NCBI GenBank assembly: GCA_021794205.1
Contig: JAJYRH010000011.1
Span: forward strand, 1-64,000
DNA: 64,000 nt
DNA from: a bacterium
Lineage (GTDB): Bacteria; Vulcanimicrobiota; Vulcanimicrobiia; Vulcanimicrobiales; Vulcanimicrobiaceae
Direction of reading: 5' to 3'
A model generated the notes under the pieces. The model was not told where the DNA came from and ran no database searches. It was given only the letters and a program-made list of their open reading frames with translations. Position numbers and translations under genes: made by a program. Within the stretch, counting starts at the first letter, position 1. Every line of letters begins with the position of its first letter. Of this stretch, positions 55,049-63,860 are shown piece by piece.

Positions 55049-56051
55049 GCCGCGTATTGCCGTCGATGCGATGGGAGGGGACCGCGCTCCGGAGGAGGTC
55101 GTCGCGGGCGCCTTGCTCGCCGTCGAAGCCTTCGGTGCGAACGTCATCCTCGTCGGCGATGAGGCGCGCATTCGCCCGCTGCTCGGAGGAGCCGCGAGCG
55201 ATCGCGTTGCCGTCGTTCACGCTCCCGAGGCGGTGCCGATGGATCAGCACGCCTCGCAAGCGCTTCGCGGCGCCGACCGGACCTCGCTCGGGCGGGCGGT
55301 CGAACTCGTCAAATCGGGTGAGGCCGACGGCGTCGTCTCGGCGGGGAATAGCGGTGCCTTTCTCGCCATATCATTGGTAAAGCTTCGCACGATCGAGGGC
55401 ATCGCTCGCCCGGCGATCGCGACGGTATGGCCCGCGCTCAAGGGCCCATCGGTGCTGCTCGATTCGGGAGCGAACGTCGATTGTCGCCCGGAGTGGCTCG
55501 TTCAATTCGGGATCATGGGAAGCGCCTACGCGCGCGCCGCTTTGGGGATCGATCGCCCCCGCGTCGGCATTCTCTCCGTCGGCGAGGAACGCACGAAAGG
55601 GAATGCCGCAGTGCTCGAAGCCGCTGCGCTGCTCGATCGTGCGCCGCTCCATTTCATCGGCAACATCGAGGGAAAAGATATGTTCCATAACGTCGCCGAC
55701 GTCATCGTCGCCGATGGTTTCGTCGGCAACGTCGTGCTCAAAGCCTGCGAAGGAATGATCGGCGATCTCGGATCGGTGATGAAGAAGGAAGTGTTCGGCG
55801 GTGGGCTCGTGGCAAAACTCGGCGCCGCCCTGCTCCTGCCGCGTCTGCGCGGGTTGCGCAAGCGGTACGATTACGAAAGCTACGGTGGAGCTCCACTTCT
55901 TGGCTTGCGGGGGAATTGTATCGTCTCGCACGGTCGCATCGGTCGAAACGGTATCAAGCATGCCATTCGGGCCGCGATCGAAGAAGCGCGCGCCGATGTG
56001 GTCGGCAAAATCGGTCAGCTCGTCGCCGGAGAGATGGTGACGAAAGTTTAA
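55041..56051 (+). CDS. plsX: Phosphate acyltransferase PlsX
   Basis: 336 residues, overlapping fakA by 8 bases. It exchanges acyl-ACP and acyl-phosphate. IAVDAMGGDRAPEEVVAGA at the start, SAGNSGAFL, LLDSGANVDCRPEWL and NVGEEx-type GILSVGEERTKGN all match PlsX. With FakA and FakB it joins fatty-acid salvage to phospholipid synthesis. Confidence 0.96.
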   Translation: MSEPRIAVDAMGGDRAPEEVVAGALLAVEAFGANVILVGDEARIRPLLGGAASDRVAVVHAPEAVPMDQHASQALRGADRTSLGRAVELVKSGEADGVVSAGNSGAFLAISLVKLRTIEGIARPAIATVWPALKGPSVLLDSGANVDCRPEWLVQFGIMGSAYARAALGIDRPRVGILSVGEERTKGNAAVLEAAALLDRAPLHFIGNIEGKDMFHNVADVIVADGFVGNVVLKACEGMIGDLGSVMKKEVFGGGLVAKLGAALLLPRLRGLRKRYDYESYGGAPLLGLRGNCIVSHGRIGRNGIKHAIRAAIEEARADVVGKIGQLVAGEMVTKV

Positions 56052-56932
56052 TGCCGATTCACGTCGTCACCGATAGTACCGCCGATATCGATCCGGCGCG
56101 CGCGGCCGAACTCGGGATAACGGTCGTCCCACTCTTCGTCGTCTTCGGCAACGAATCGCTTCGCGATTATATCGATATCTCGCGACAGCAGTTTTTCGAT
56201 CGGCTCGGGCACGACCCGATTTTGCCGACGACCTCTCAGCCGAGCGCGGCGATGTTTGAAGAAGCCTTCGCGCCGGCAGCGGCGCGCGGTGAGGATATCC
56301 TCTGCATTACGATCTCGTCGGTGCTCTCCGGAACGATCAATGCCGCTAGGGCCGCCGCCGAGCGTATCGCGGGCGTGCGTATCGAACTCTTCGATTCGAT
56401 GAACGCCGCCGGTGGGATGCAGTTTTTCGTCGAGGACGCGGCCCGTATGGCCGCCGGCGGGGCTTCGATGGAGGATATTCTTGGGCACCTCACTGCGATG
56501 AGAGAACGGACGCCGCTCTATGCGACCTTGCCGGATCTCTCGCACGTGCAGCGAACCGGACGCATCGGACGAGCGGCGGCAGTCCTCGGGGGGCTGATGA
56601 AAATCGTTCCCATCCTCACGCTCGATGCGGGTGCGGTCGTCTCTCGCTCGCAGGTGCGAACCTTCAAGCGCGCGCAAGAAACGATGGTCGATCTCATCTG
56701 CTCCGACGAGAAGGGCTCGGCTCCGGCTCGCTTTCGCGTCATCCATACGCAGGCACCCGAACTCGCGACACAGATGCGGGACCGCATCGTCGAGCGGAAT
56801 GCCGGGCGCGATATTTCGGTCGATATCGTCGAGGCGGGTCCGGTGATTGCGGTGCATGCCGGAGCCGGAGCGATCGGGGTCGTCGCAACCGATACTTTTA
56901 GCGATCTGCATATGGTCCGTGGTACTCAATAA
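56051..56932 (+). CDS. fakB: DegV-family fatty-acid-binding protein FakB (first copy)
   Basis: 293 residues from ATG 56051 (TAATG overlap with plsX). DegV proteins bind a fatty acid and present it to FakA. VVTDSTADIDPARAAELGI at the start, TTSQPSAAMFEEAF, ITISSVLSGTINAA and HVQRTGRIGRAAAVLGGLMKIVPIL are diagnostic. Sits directly before a second copy. Confidence 0.94.
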   Translation: MPIHVVTDSTADIDPARAAELGITVVPLFVVFGNESLRDYIDISRQQFFDRLGHDPILPTTSQPSAAMFEEAFAPAAARGEDILCITISSVLSGTINAARAAAERIAGVRIELFDSMNAAGGMQFFVEDAARMAAGGASMEDILGHLTAMRERTPLYATLPDLSHVQRTGRIGRAAAVLGGLMKIVPILTLDAGAVVSRSQVRTFKRAQETMVDLICSDEKGSAPARFRVIHTQAPELATQMRDRIVERNAGRDISVDIVEAGPVIAVHAGAGAIGVVATDTFSDLHMVRGTQ

Positions 56933-56947
56933 AAGAGGGAGATTTTC

Positions 56948-57796
56948 ATGTCCGTCACCGTGGTTACCGATAGCACTTGCGATATGTCGCGCGAAATGGC
57001 GGCAAAATACGGAATCGTCCAGGTTCCGCTCTACGTTATTTGGGGGAGCGAGCGCTTCCGCGACGGCGTCGATATCACGATGACGGAATTCCATCGCCGA
57101 CTGATGAGCTCGAAGGAGAACCCGATCACCGAAGAACCTTCGAGCGACGAGTTCGCCGCCGTATTTCAAAAAGAGATCGATGCGGGGCGCGAAGTGATCT
57201 GCCCGACGATCGGAGCGAAGCTCTCGAAGACCTTCGAATCGGCGAGCGAGGCCGCGCGGCGCTTTCCCGGCAAAGTGGAGGTCGTCGATACCGAGACCTT
57301 CTCGGGGGGATTGGCGCTGCACGCGATGCTTGCGGCCGAACTCGCGAAGGCGGGCGTGCCGCTGAAAGAGATCGCGGCGCGACTGCGCGCGAAACTCGCC
57401 ACCCAGCGCGGCAATATGGTGCTCCCCGACGTCACCTTTCTCGGCCGAAGCGGGCGCCTGAACAAAGCGGTCGTCTCGCTCGCGCAGATGATGCGATTGA
57501 GCCCGATTCTCCAACTCAATCACGGCGTCGCGGAGTCGGCGACGCAAACGAACGATTTCGAGAAATCGCGCCGTCAACTCATTAGCATCGCGTTGCGCAG
57601 CCTGGAAAACACTTCGAAGATTCGGTTTATGGTCGGTGCGGTCGACGCGCCGGAGCTCGCCGCCGAGTTCGAGAAGGAGATCCGCGAAAAATTAATCGGT
57701 GGCTGCGAATCGCTCACCGTCTACAGCTGCGGCCCGGTGGTCGCCACGAACTCCGGCCCGCGAGCGTGTGCCGTGTTTTCGATGCCGATTGACTGA
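56948..57796 (+). CDS. fakB: DegV-family fatty-acid-binding protein FakB (second copy)
   Basis: 282 residues, preceded by GAGGGAG. Same fold as the upstream gene but clearly diverged: VVTDSTCDMSREMAAKYGI, TEEPSSDEF in place of TTSQPS, ICPTIGAKLSKTFESA, TFLGRSGRLNKAVVSLAQMMRLSPIL. Two FakB proteins often differ in preference for saturated or unsaturated chains in other bacteria; that may hold here (inference). Confidence 0.94.
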   Translation: MSVTVVTDSTCDMSREMAAKYGIVQVPLYVIWGSERFRDGVDITMTEFHRRLMSSKENPITEEPSSDEFAAVFQKEIDAGREVICPTIGAKLSKTFESASEAARRFPGKVEVVDTETFSGGLALHAMLAAELAKAGVPLKEIAARLRAKLATQRGNMVLPDVTFLGRSGRLNKAVVSLAQMMRLSPILQLNHGVAESATQTNDFEKSRRQLISIALRSLENTSKIRFMVGAVDAPELAAEFEKEIREKLIGGCESLTVYSCGPVVATNSGPRACAVFSMPID

Positions 57797-58931
57797 AGAG
57801 GCGTACGGCGGCGTCTACGTCCATCTGCCGTTCTGCCCCTACATCTGCCCCTACTGCGATTTTGCGAAGTGGCCGCTGCGCCGTAGCGACGCGCGTCGCT
57901 ATCTCGACGCGCTCCACCGAGAGATCGCCGGATCCGTTCCTCGCCCGGCGGAGAATGTTTTTCTCGGCGGCGGAACGCCGAATGCCTACGACGCCGATGC
58001 GATCGTCGATCTTCTCGCGCGCTTGCAGGAGCGTTTCCCGCAGGTCGACGCGCAGCGCGAGGTGACGATCGAGGTCAACCCCGACGCCGTTCGCCCCGGC
58101 GATATGGAAGCGTACGCGCGTGCCGGCATCAACCGGCTCTCGATCGGCGTGCAATCGTTTCGCGAGTCGGAGTCGCGCGCACTAGGGCGCCGCCACAGCA
58201 ACGCCGATGTCGAGCGCTGCATTCGCGAAGCCCGCGCCGCCGGCATTCGATCGCTCTCCGTCGACCTGATCTTCGCCCTTCCGGGCCAGAGTGAAGCGAG
58301 TTGGATCGAGTCGCTCGACGCGGCGATTGCTTCAGGCGTCGACCATTGTTCGACCTACGGCCTCACCATCGAATCCGGGACGCCCTTCGAACGGCTCTAC
58401 GCGCGCGCGCCGGAGCGATTTGCCGATGAAGATCTTGAGGCGCGGCTCTACGAGTTGGCGATGGATCGGCTCGGTGCCGCCGGCTTCGAACACTACGAGA
58501 TCAGCAATTTCGCGCGCCCGGGGCACGAGAGTCGGCACAACGCAAACTATTGGCGGAATGGCAGTTACCTCGGCCTCGGCGTCGGCGCGGCGTCCTATAT
58601 CGCTGGGGAGCGTTGCACGGCGACGCGGAGCCTGACGGCCTATATGGAGGCGATCGAACGGGACGAGCCGGTCCCTCGCGACTGCGAGCGGCTCGAAGGG
58701 CTGGCGCGACTCGGCGAGGCGATGATGCTGGCGCTACGGACCGCACAAGGGGTCGATGCCTCGGCCTTTAATCAACGATACGGCATCGATCCGTTCGTGA
58801 CGTACGCCTCCACGATCGCAGGCTTTATCGAGGTCGGATTGTTGGAACGCAGCGACGAACGTCTCCGTTTAACGCGGCGTGGACGATTGCTCGCCAATAC
58901 CGTTTGTGGGGCCTTTGTGACGCTCGAGTGA
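57789..58931 (+). CDS. hemW: HemW-like radical SAM protein (haem chaperone)
   Basis: 380 residues from TTG 57789, overlapping fakB by 8 bases. Radical SAM cluster motif C16-P-Y-I-C20-P-Y-C23 followed by D-F, the CX3CX2C form of HemW rather than the CX3CX2CXC form of HemN. NVFLGGGTPN, NPDAVRPGDMEAYARAGINRLSIGVQSF and EISNFARPGHESRHN are family blocks, with a C-terminal winged-helix region. HemW transfers haem to target proteins; CPO activity is unlikely. Confidence 0.92.
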   Translation: MTEEAYGGVYVHLPFCPYICPYCDFAKWPLRRSDARRYLDALHREIAGSVPRPAENVFLGGGTPNAYDADAIVDLLARLQERFPQVDAQREVTIEVNPDAVRPGDMEAYARAGINRLSIGVQSFRESESRALGRRHSNADVERCIREARAAGIRSLSVDLIFALPGQSEASWIESLDAAIASGVDHCSTYGLTIESGTPFERLYARAPERFADEDLEARLYELAMDRLGAAGFEHYEISNFARPGHESRHNANYWRNGSYLGLGVGAASYIAGERCTATRSLTAYMEAIERDEPVPRDCERLEGLARLGEAMMLALRTAQGVDASAFNQRYGIDPFVTYASTIAGFIEVGLLERSDERLRLTRRGRLLANTVCGAFVTLE

Positions 58932-60016
58932 AAACGACGAATCTCTCCTCGACGCTCCTGCGCGCGATCTTCGCGATTCTTTTTGCCGTCGCCGGCTTTC
59001 TCGTCGGGCAGGAGGCCTATCTTCGCGTACTCACCTTCCATACCGCCGGATCGGGGTTGCAGGTTCTGTTGGATATCGGGGCCTCGGTCGTCGGCGCGGT
59101 GGTGGGCATCTTTCTCGCGCCGATCGCACAGTCGCTCTTTGAAGAAGAAGCGCGCGCCGTCGAGCGCTCGGTCGAACGGCTCGCACCCTCCGAACTCGTC
59201 GGCGGTGCCGCCGGCTTGATCGTCGGCTTGGTGATCGCCTATCTCACCAAGAGCATCTTTTTTGAATTCGTCGGCGTCGCGGGAAAGACCGGAAGCATCG
59301 TCGCGATTCTCGTCTATCTCGTCGTCGCGATGTTTATCGCCTACCTCGGCGCGCGTATCGGTGCGAAGTTGCGCATCGTTCCGCTGCCGCCTTCGCTCGT
59401 CTCGGGGCTCTCTCCGAAGGTGCTCGATACCTCGGTGATCGTCGATGGGCGCATCGTCGAAGCGATCAAGAGCGGCTTCCTCGAAGGGCCATTCGTGCTT
59501 CCGCGCTTCGTTTTGCGCGAACTCCAGCAGATCGCCGATTCCGCCGACGCACTGAAGCGCGCGCGCGGGCGACGCGGTCTCGACGTACTCGGCCGCTTGC
59601 AGGAAGTCGCGGGGCTCGAAGTCGTCGACCGCGACTATCCCGAACTCGCGCCGGGGAATGTCGACGCAAAGCTCGTCCGGTACGCACGGGAATTCGGTGC
59701 GAAAATCGTCACGAACGACTACAACCTCCAACGCGTCGCGCGCGTCGAGAGCGTGATGACGCTCAACCTTCACGAACTGACGGCGGCGCTCAAACCCGTC
59801 GTCTTGCCGGGGGAAGAGATGCGCGTGCACGTCGTTCGCGAGGGGAAAGAACCACATCAGGGCGTGGCCTATCTCGACGATGGAACGATGGTGGTCGTCG
59901 AACGCGCGCGTCGATATCTCGGCGACCGGCTCGACGTCATCGTGACCAGCGTGTTGCAGACCGTTTCGGGGCGCATGATCTTCGCGCGCCCGAAAGGCGA
60001 CGAGGGCGAAGAATGA
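58928..60016 (+). CDS. PIN/TRAM-domain membrane protein (YacL family)
   Basis: 362 residues, GTG overlap with hemW. Four N-terminal membrane spans (about residues 10-145). A PIN nuclease-like domain starts at about 165 with KVLDTSVIVDGR (D167, D173) and LPRFVLRELQQIADS; a TRAM RNA-binding domain lies at about 300-360 (KEPHQGVAYLDDGTMVVVE). In Bacillus yacL precedes ispD-ispF, as here. Biological role still poorly known. Confidence 0.92.
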   Translation: MKTTNLSSTLLRAIFAILFAVAGFLVGQEAYLRVLTFHTAGSGLQVLLDIGASVVGAVVGIFLAPIAQSLFEEEARAVERSVERLAPSELVGGAAGLIVGLVIAYLTKSIFFEFVGVAGKTGSIVAILVYLVVAMFIAYLGARIGAKLRIVPLPPSLVSGLSPKVLDTSVIVDGRIVEAIKSGFLEGPFVLPRFVLRELQQIADSADALKRARGRRGLDVLGRLQEVAGLEVVDRDYPELAPGNVDAKLVRYAREFGAKIVTNDYNLQRVARVESVMTLNLHELTAALKPVVLPGEEMRVHVVREGKEPHQGVAYLDDGTMVVVERARRYLGDRLDVIVTSVLQTVSGRMIFARPKGDEGEE

Positions 60017-60720
60017 TGCAGTGGGGTGCGTTGGTGGTCGCTGCGGGCGAGGGGCGTCGTTTCGGCGGCTTCAAACAACTCGTCGAGATCGCCGGACGCC
60101 CGATGCTCGCGTGGTCGCTCGAGGCGATTGCGGCGGTATCGGCGATCTCGGTCGTCGCGGTGGTGACGGCACCTGCAGCCTTCGACGAGGTCGAGCGCGT
60201 CGCGCGACCGATACTCGGCGATCGCCTCCAACCAATCGTCGAGGGTGGTGAGACGCGCCAAGAGAGCGTTCGTAACGGGCTGCGGGCGCTCGCCGGGCGA
60301 TGCGAGGCGCTCGCCATCCACGATGGCGCGCGTCCCTGCGTGCGCGCCGAAGAGATCGAGGCGGGCATGCGCGAGGTTGCACCGGGGCATGCGGCGTTGC
60401 TCGCGACGCGCATCGTCGACACGCTCAAACGAACCGATGAAGGTTCCACGATCGTTCGCGCCACCGTCGCGCGCGAACATCTTTGGGGAGCGCAGACTCC
60501 GCAGTTTGCAACCTTTGCCGACCTGCTCGCGGCGCACGAACGCGCCGTCGCCGCCGGTATCGTTGCGACCGACGACATCGCGTTGTTGGAGGCGATTGGA
60601 GTGCGCTGCGCGATCGTTCCATCGAGCCCGGAGAACCTCAAAGTGACGCAGCAGAGCGACCGCGAACTCGCGGCGGCGATCCTTCGGGCGCGCGCGGCGC
60701 GAGCCGGAGCGTCGCGATGA
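60013..60720 (+). CDS. ispD: 2-C-methyl-D-erythritol 4-phosphate cytidylyltransferase
   Basis: 235 residues, ATGA overlap. Third step of the MEP isoprenoid route. VVAAGEGRRFGGFKQL at 8-23 is the CTP-binding loop; IHDGARPCVRAEEI, LWGAQTPQFATFADLLAAHE and TDDIALLEAIG follow. The route feeds the prenyl synthase at 42700 and the carotenoid genes. Confidence 0.96.
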   Translation: MMQWGALVVAAGEGRRFGGFKQLVEIAGRPMLAWSLEAIAAVSAISVVAVVTAPAAFDEVERVARPILGDRLQPIVEGGETRQESVRNGLRALAGRCEALAIHDGARPCVRAEEIEAGMREVAPGHAALLATRIVDTLKRTDEGSTIVRATVAREHLWGAQTPQFATFADLLAAHERAVAAGIVATDDIALLEAIGVRCAIVPSSPENLKVTQQSDRELAAAILRARAARAGASR

Positions 60721-61199
60721 TGCGGGTCGGACATGGCTTCGACGCCCACCGGCTCGTTCTCGGTCGTCGGCTCGTGCTGGGGGGCGTCGAGATTCCCAGC
60801 GACCGCGGGGCGCTCGGACACTCCGATGCCGACGCCCTCGCGCATGCCGTCGCCGACGCCCTGCTGGGATCGCTCGCGCTCGGCGATCTCGGGCAGCATT
60901 TTCCCGATAGCGATCCTCGCTGGAAGGACGCCGATTCGCTGGAATTATTGGCGGCCTGCGTCGCGCTCGTGCGGGCTCGCGGCTACCGTGTCGGCAACCT
61001 CGATGCGACCATCGTCGTAGAACGTCCGCGCCTTGCGGCGTTCACTGAGACGATGCGTTGCAACCTTGCCGCTCGATGCGGCGTCGATGCGAGTGCCGTG
61101 AGCGTCAAAGCAAAGAGTAGTGAGGGAATGGGATATACCGGAGACGGGACGGGGATCGCCGTCTATGCCGTCGCGACCGTCGAGCCGCTTGAATCGTGA
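60717..61199 (+). CDS. ispF: 2-C-methyl-D-erythritol 2,4-cyclodiphosphate synthase
   Basis: 160 residues from ATG 60717 (ATGA overlap with ispD; ATG 60720 also possible). Metal ligands D9 and H11 in RVGHGFDAHRL and H43 in HSDADALAHAVADALL. FPDSDPRWKDADS, KAKSSEGMGYTGDGTGIAVYA close the family pattern. The stop overlaps the next gene by GTGA. Confidence 0.96.
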   Translation: MMRVGHGFDAHRLVLGRRLVLGGVEIPSDRGALGHSDADALAHAVADALLGSLALGDLGQHFPDSDPRWKDADSLELLAACVALVRARGYRVGNLDATIVVERPRLAAFTETMRCNLAARCGVDASAVSVKAKSSEGMGYTGDGTGIAVYAVATVEPLES

Positions 61200-61741
61200 G
61201 TCCGAGCGTCCTCGCGCTCGCGCGCCGCATGCAGGAGTGGGGGCTCCTCGAAACGCCAGCCCCCGACGCGGCCTTGCGTTGGATCGAGACCTTCCTCGAG
61301 GCCTATGGCGAGCGCGTCCCCGATCTCGAGCTCGCGCGACCGCTGCTGCTGGCCCTGCGCGCGGAGTCGTGTGTCGTGCCGGCGTTGGAATTGGAGCGAC
61401 TTCGTTCGCGTGAGGTACTCTTCTTTCTCGATGCCGTCGGGCAATATGTCGACGCACAACCCGAATTGCGCGGACTCCCGCTCGCCCACGATCTCGCGGC
61501 GATCGGTGAAGAGTTCGGTTTGAGCGCGCGGGATGCGTCCGATAGCGTTCGCATGGCGCTCACCGGCGTGCGCGATGACGTTCCGCTCGAGTCGCTCTTC
61601 CCGCTCCTCGGCCACGATCGTATTTTGATTCGTATCGGTGCGATCAACGCGCGCCTTTTACACGGGCGCGGCTTGGAACCGATCGCGTTCGGCCCCGACG
61701 GCGCGCCCTTCGAACCGATTCATGGGAAGCGGCCTTCGTAA
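61196..61741 (+). CDS. Free-standing protein resembling the C-terminal (anticodon-binding) part of glutamyl-tRNA synthetase
   Basis: 181 residues from GTG 61196, which overlaps ispF. The C-terminal half (LAAIGEEFGLSARDASDSVR, then MALTGVRDDVPLESLFPLLG and HDRILIRIGAI) has the order and spacing seen at the end of bacterial GltX, where the usual text is close to LRVALTG and LLG-ERVLARL. The N-terminal 100 residues are helical. There is no HIGH or KMSKS motif and no room for a Rossmann catalytic domain. It occupies the place of gltX in the Firmicutes order ispD-ispF-gltX-cysE-cysS. It looks like a gltX remnant or a re-purposed tRNA-binding domain; a full GltX must be encoded elsewhere (inference). 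Confidence 0.65.
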   Translation: MSPSVLALARRMQEWGLLETPAPDAALRWIETFLEAYGERVPDLELARPLLLALRAESCVVPALELERLRSREVLFFLDAVGQYVDAQPELRGLPLAHDLAAIGEEFGLSARDASDSVRMALTGVRDDVPLESLFPLLGHDRILIRIGAINARLLHGRGLEPIAFGPDGAPFEPIHGKRPS

Positions 61742-62422
61742 ATGGGATTATTGAAGACGATCGCCGCGGATTTTCGCGCGCCGTTACAACGCGATCCCGC
61801 CGTTCGCGGAGCGCTCGACGTGCTGCTCTCCTATCCGGGTTTCCACGCGCTTTTCGCACATCGATTCATTCACGTGCTGCACGGCTGGAGGGTTCCGCTT
61901 CTGCCGCGCTGGCTCGCGCATATCGTGCGCTTTCTCACCGGGATCGAGATTCATCCAGGCGCGACGATCGGTACGGGCGTTTTCATCGATCACGGTATGG
62001 GCGTCGTGATCGGCGAGACGGCGGAGATCGGCGACGATTGCACGATCTATCAGGGCGTCACGCTCGGCGGCACGAGCCTCTCCCACGGAAAGCGGCACCC
62101 GACGCTCGAGCGGAACGTCGTCGTTGGCGTCAACGCCGCGGTGCTCGGCGCGATCACCATCGGAGAGAATACGAAAATCGGCGGCGGGTCGGTTGTCGTC
62201 CGCGACGTTCCCGCCAACGCGGTCGTCGTCGGCGTTCCAGGGCGCGTGGTGTTCATCGACGGCGAACCGGTGCGGGACGTCAACGAGCCGCCGCGCGTCG
62301 TCATGCCCGATCCCGATGCGGTGCAGATCGCACAATTACAGACCCGCGTCGCCCAACTCGAAGGGCGCCTGCGGGCGCTCGAACGTTCGCAAGGAAACGA
62401 CGATGCCGCTGCAGCTCTATAA
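61742..62422 (+). CDS. cysE: Serine O-acetyltransferase
   Basis: 226 residues. First step of cysteine synthesis from serine. N-terminal helical SATase region, then left-handed beta-helix repeats: GIEIHPGATIGTGVFIDHGMGVVIGE, GVTLGGTSLSHGKRHPTL. The C-terminal 45 residues form a likely coiled coil (IAQLQTRVAQLEGRLRALE) and end in -AAAAL. Many CysE proteins end in Ile, which docks into CysK; that residue is absent here. Overlaps cysS by 20 bases. Confidence 0.95.
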   Translation: MGLLKTIAADFRAPLQRDPAVRGALDVLLSYPGFHALFAHRFIHVLHGWRVPLLPRWLAHIVRFLTGIEIHPGATIGTGVFIDHGMGVVIGETAEIGDDCTIYQGVTLGGTSLSHGKRHPTLERNVVVGVNAAVLGAITIGENTKIGGGSVVVRDVPANAVVVGVPGRVVFIDGEPVRDVNEPPRVVMPDPDAVQIAQLQTRVAQLEGRLRALERSQGNDDAAAAL

Positions 62423-63860
62423 TACCCGTACTCGCCGGGTCGAGCCGTTCCAACCGCGCCGCGATGGGCGCGTTTCGATTTATGTCTGCGGGCTCACGCC
62501 CTCGGCACAAGCGCACCTCGGGCACGCGCGCTCCTTTCTCTTTTTCGATATTCTCCGTCGCTATCTGACGTTTTCGGGGTACGAAGTGACCTACGTTCAA
62601 AACGTCACCGATATCGACGATCGTAGCATCGCCGCGGCACATCGGCTCGGCGTTTCGTGGCGAGAGATCGTCGACGGTTATTACGCGGAGTTCAAGCGTT
62701 CGATGCAACGTCTCGGCGTGCGCGAACCCGATAAGGAGCCCTACGCGACGGAGTTCATTCCGCAAATTCGCGAGACGATCGTGGCCTTGATCGAGCGCGG
62801 CTATGCCTACGTGGCGAGCGACGGTATCTATTATCGCGTCGGAAAATTCGAACGATACGGCGCGCTCTCCAATCGGAATATCGCCGAGCTCGAGGCGGGC
62901 GCCCGCATCGAAATCGACGAAGCGAAAGAAGAACCACTCGATTTCGCGCTCTGGAAATTCGCGAAGCCGGGCGAGCCGCATTGGCCGTTCGAACCCTACG
63001 GCGATGGGCGGCCGGGATGGCATATCGAGTGTTCGGCGATGTCGCATGCGTTGCTCGACCCCGAGGGGACGGGCTTCGATATCCACGGCGGCGGTGCCGA
63101 CCTCATTTTCCCCCATCACGAAAACGAAATCGCGCAGAGCGAGCCGTTGATGGCGCGGCCGCCGATGGCGAATTTTTGGTTGCACGGCGGATTGTTGCTT
63201 TTCGACAATCGCAAGATGAGCAAATCGCTCGGAAATTTCGAACCGCTCTGCGACGTGCTCGATCGCTACGATCCGCAGGCGATTCGGTTGCTGTTCTTGC
63301 GGACCGGCTACGGAAAAGTCATGAATTTCACCGATGAAGCGATGGCGGGGGCAGAGGCGACGCTCGAGCGGCTCCGCCGCGATTATCGCGCCCTCCACGC
63401 CGTGGCGGGCAGCGCGAACGGCTCCGTTCGCGAGGGCGGCGCGTTGACCGCGCGCGTCGTTGCAGCGCTCGACGACGACATGAATACGGCCGCTGCGCTG
63501 CGCGAAGTTCTCGCTGCGGCGGGGAATGCCGAGGCGGAGGGCGCCGCGCAGCGGTTGGCGGAACTTCGAAACGCACTGACGCTGCTTGGAATCGAGCCCG
63601 ACGAACGCTGGCTCGCCGAGCCGGAAGCGCTTCCGTTACCCTCCGACCTCGCAGCGGCGCTGCGCCGCGAGATCGGCGAACCCTGGCTCGACGGGATCGA
63701 GGACGCACGGGCGGCGCTCGAACGAGCGATCGCGGAACGGCTCGCCGCCCGTGCCGGCAAGGACTGGGCGCGCAGCGACCGGTTACGCGATGCGTTGCTG
63801 CGTTGCGGCATCGAACTACAAGATGGTAAGGAGGGTTCGGTATGGAGCGTCGTCCGATAG
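62403..63860 (+). CDS. cysS: Cysteinyl-tRNA synthetase
   Basis: 485 residues from ATG 62403, with AAGGA upstream. Charges tRNA-Cys. Zinc and HIGH regions: [19 protein letters not shown] with C29 and HLGH at 38-41, [12 protein letters not shown] and [15 protein letters not shown] at 271-275. The C-terminal DALR-type helical region follows. cysE and cysS adjacent is the normal order. Confidence 0.97.
   Translation: MPLQLYNTRTRRVEPFQPRRDGRVSIYVCGLTPSAQAHLGHARSFLFFDILRRYLTFSGYEVTYVQNVTDIDDRSIAAAHRLGVSWREIVDGYYAEFKRSMQRLGVREPDKEPYATEFIPQIRETIVALIERGYAYVASDGIYYRVGKFERYGALSNRNIAELEAGARIEIDEAKEEPLDFALWKFAKPGEPHWPFEPYGDGRPGWHIECSAMSHALLDPEGTGFDIHGGGADLIFPHHENEIAQSEPLMARPPMANFWLHGGLLLFDNRKMSKSLGNFEPLCDVLDRYDPQAIRLLFLRTGYGKVMNFTDEAMAGAEATLERLRRDYRALHAVAGSANGSVREGGALTARVVAALDDDMNTAAALREVLAAAGNAEAEGAAQRLAELRNALTLLGIEPDERWLAEPEALPLPSDLAAALRREIGEPWLDGIEDARAALERAIAERLAARAGKDWARSDRLRDALLRCGIELQDGKEGSVWSVVR

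Noticed and set aside
61196-61741. A pseudogene of gltX
   Set aside because: The frame is open, properly coupled to ispF, and the GltX-like region is intact; only the catalytic part is absent, so it is better described as a functional remnant candidate.
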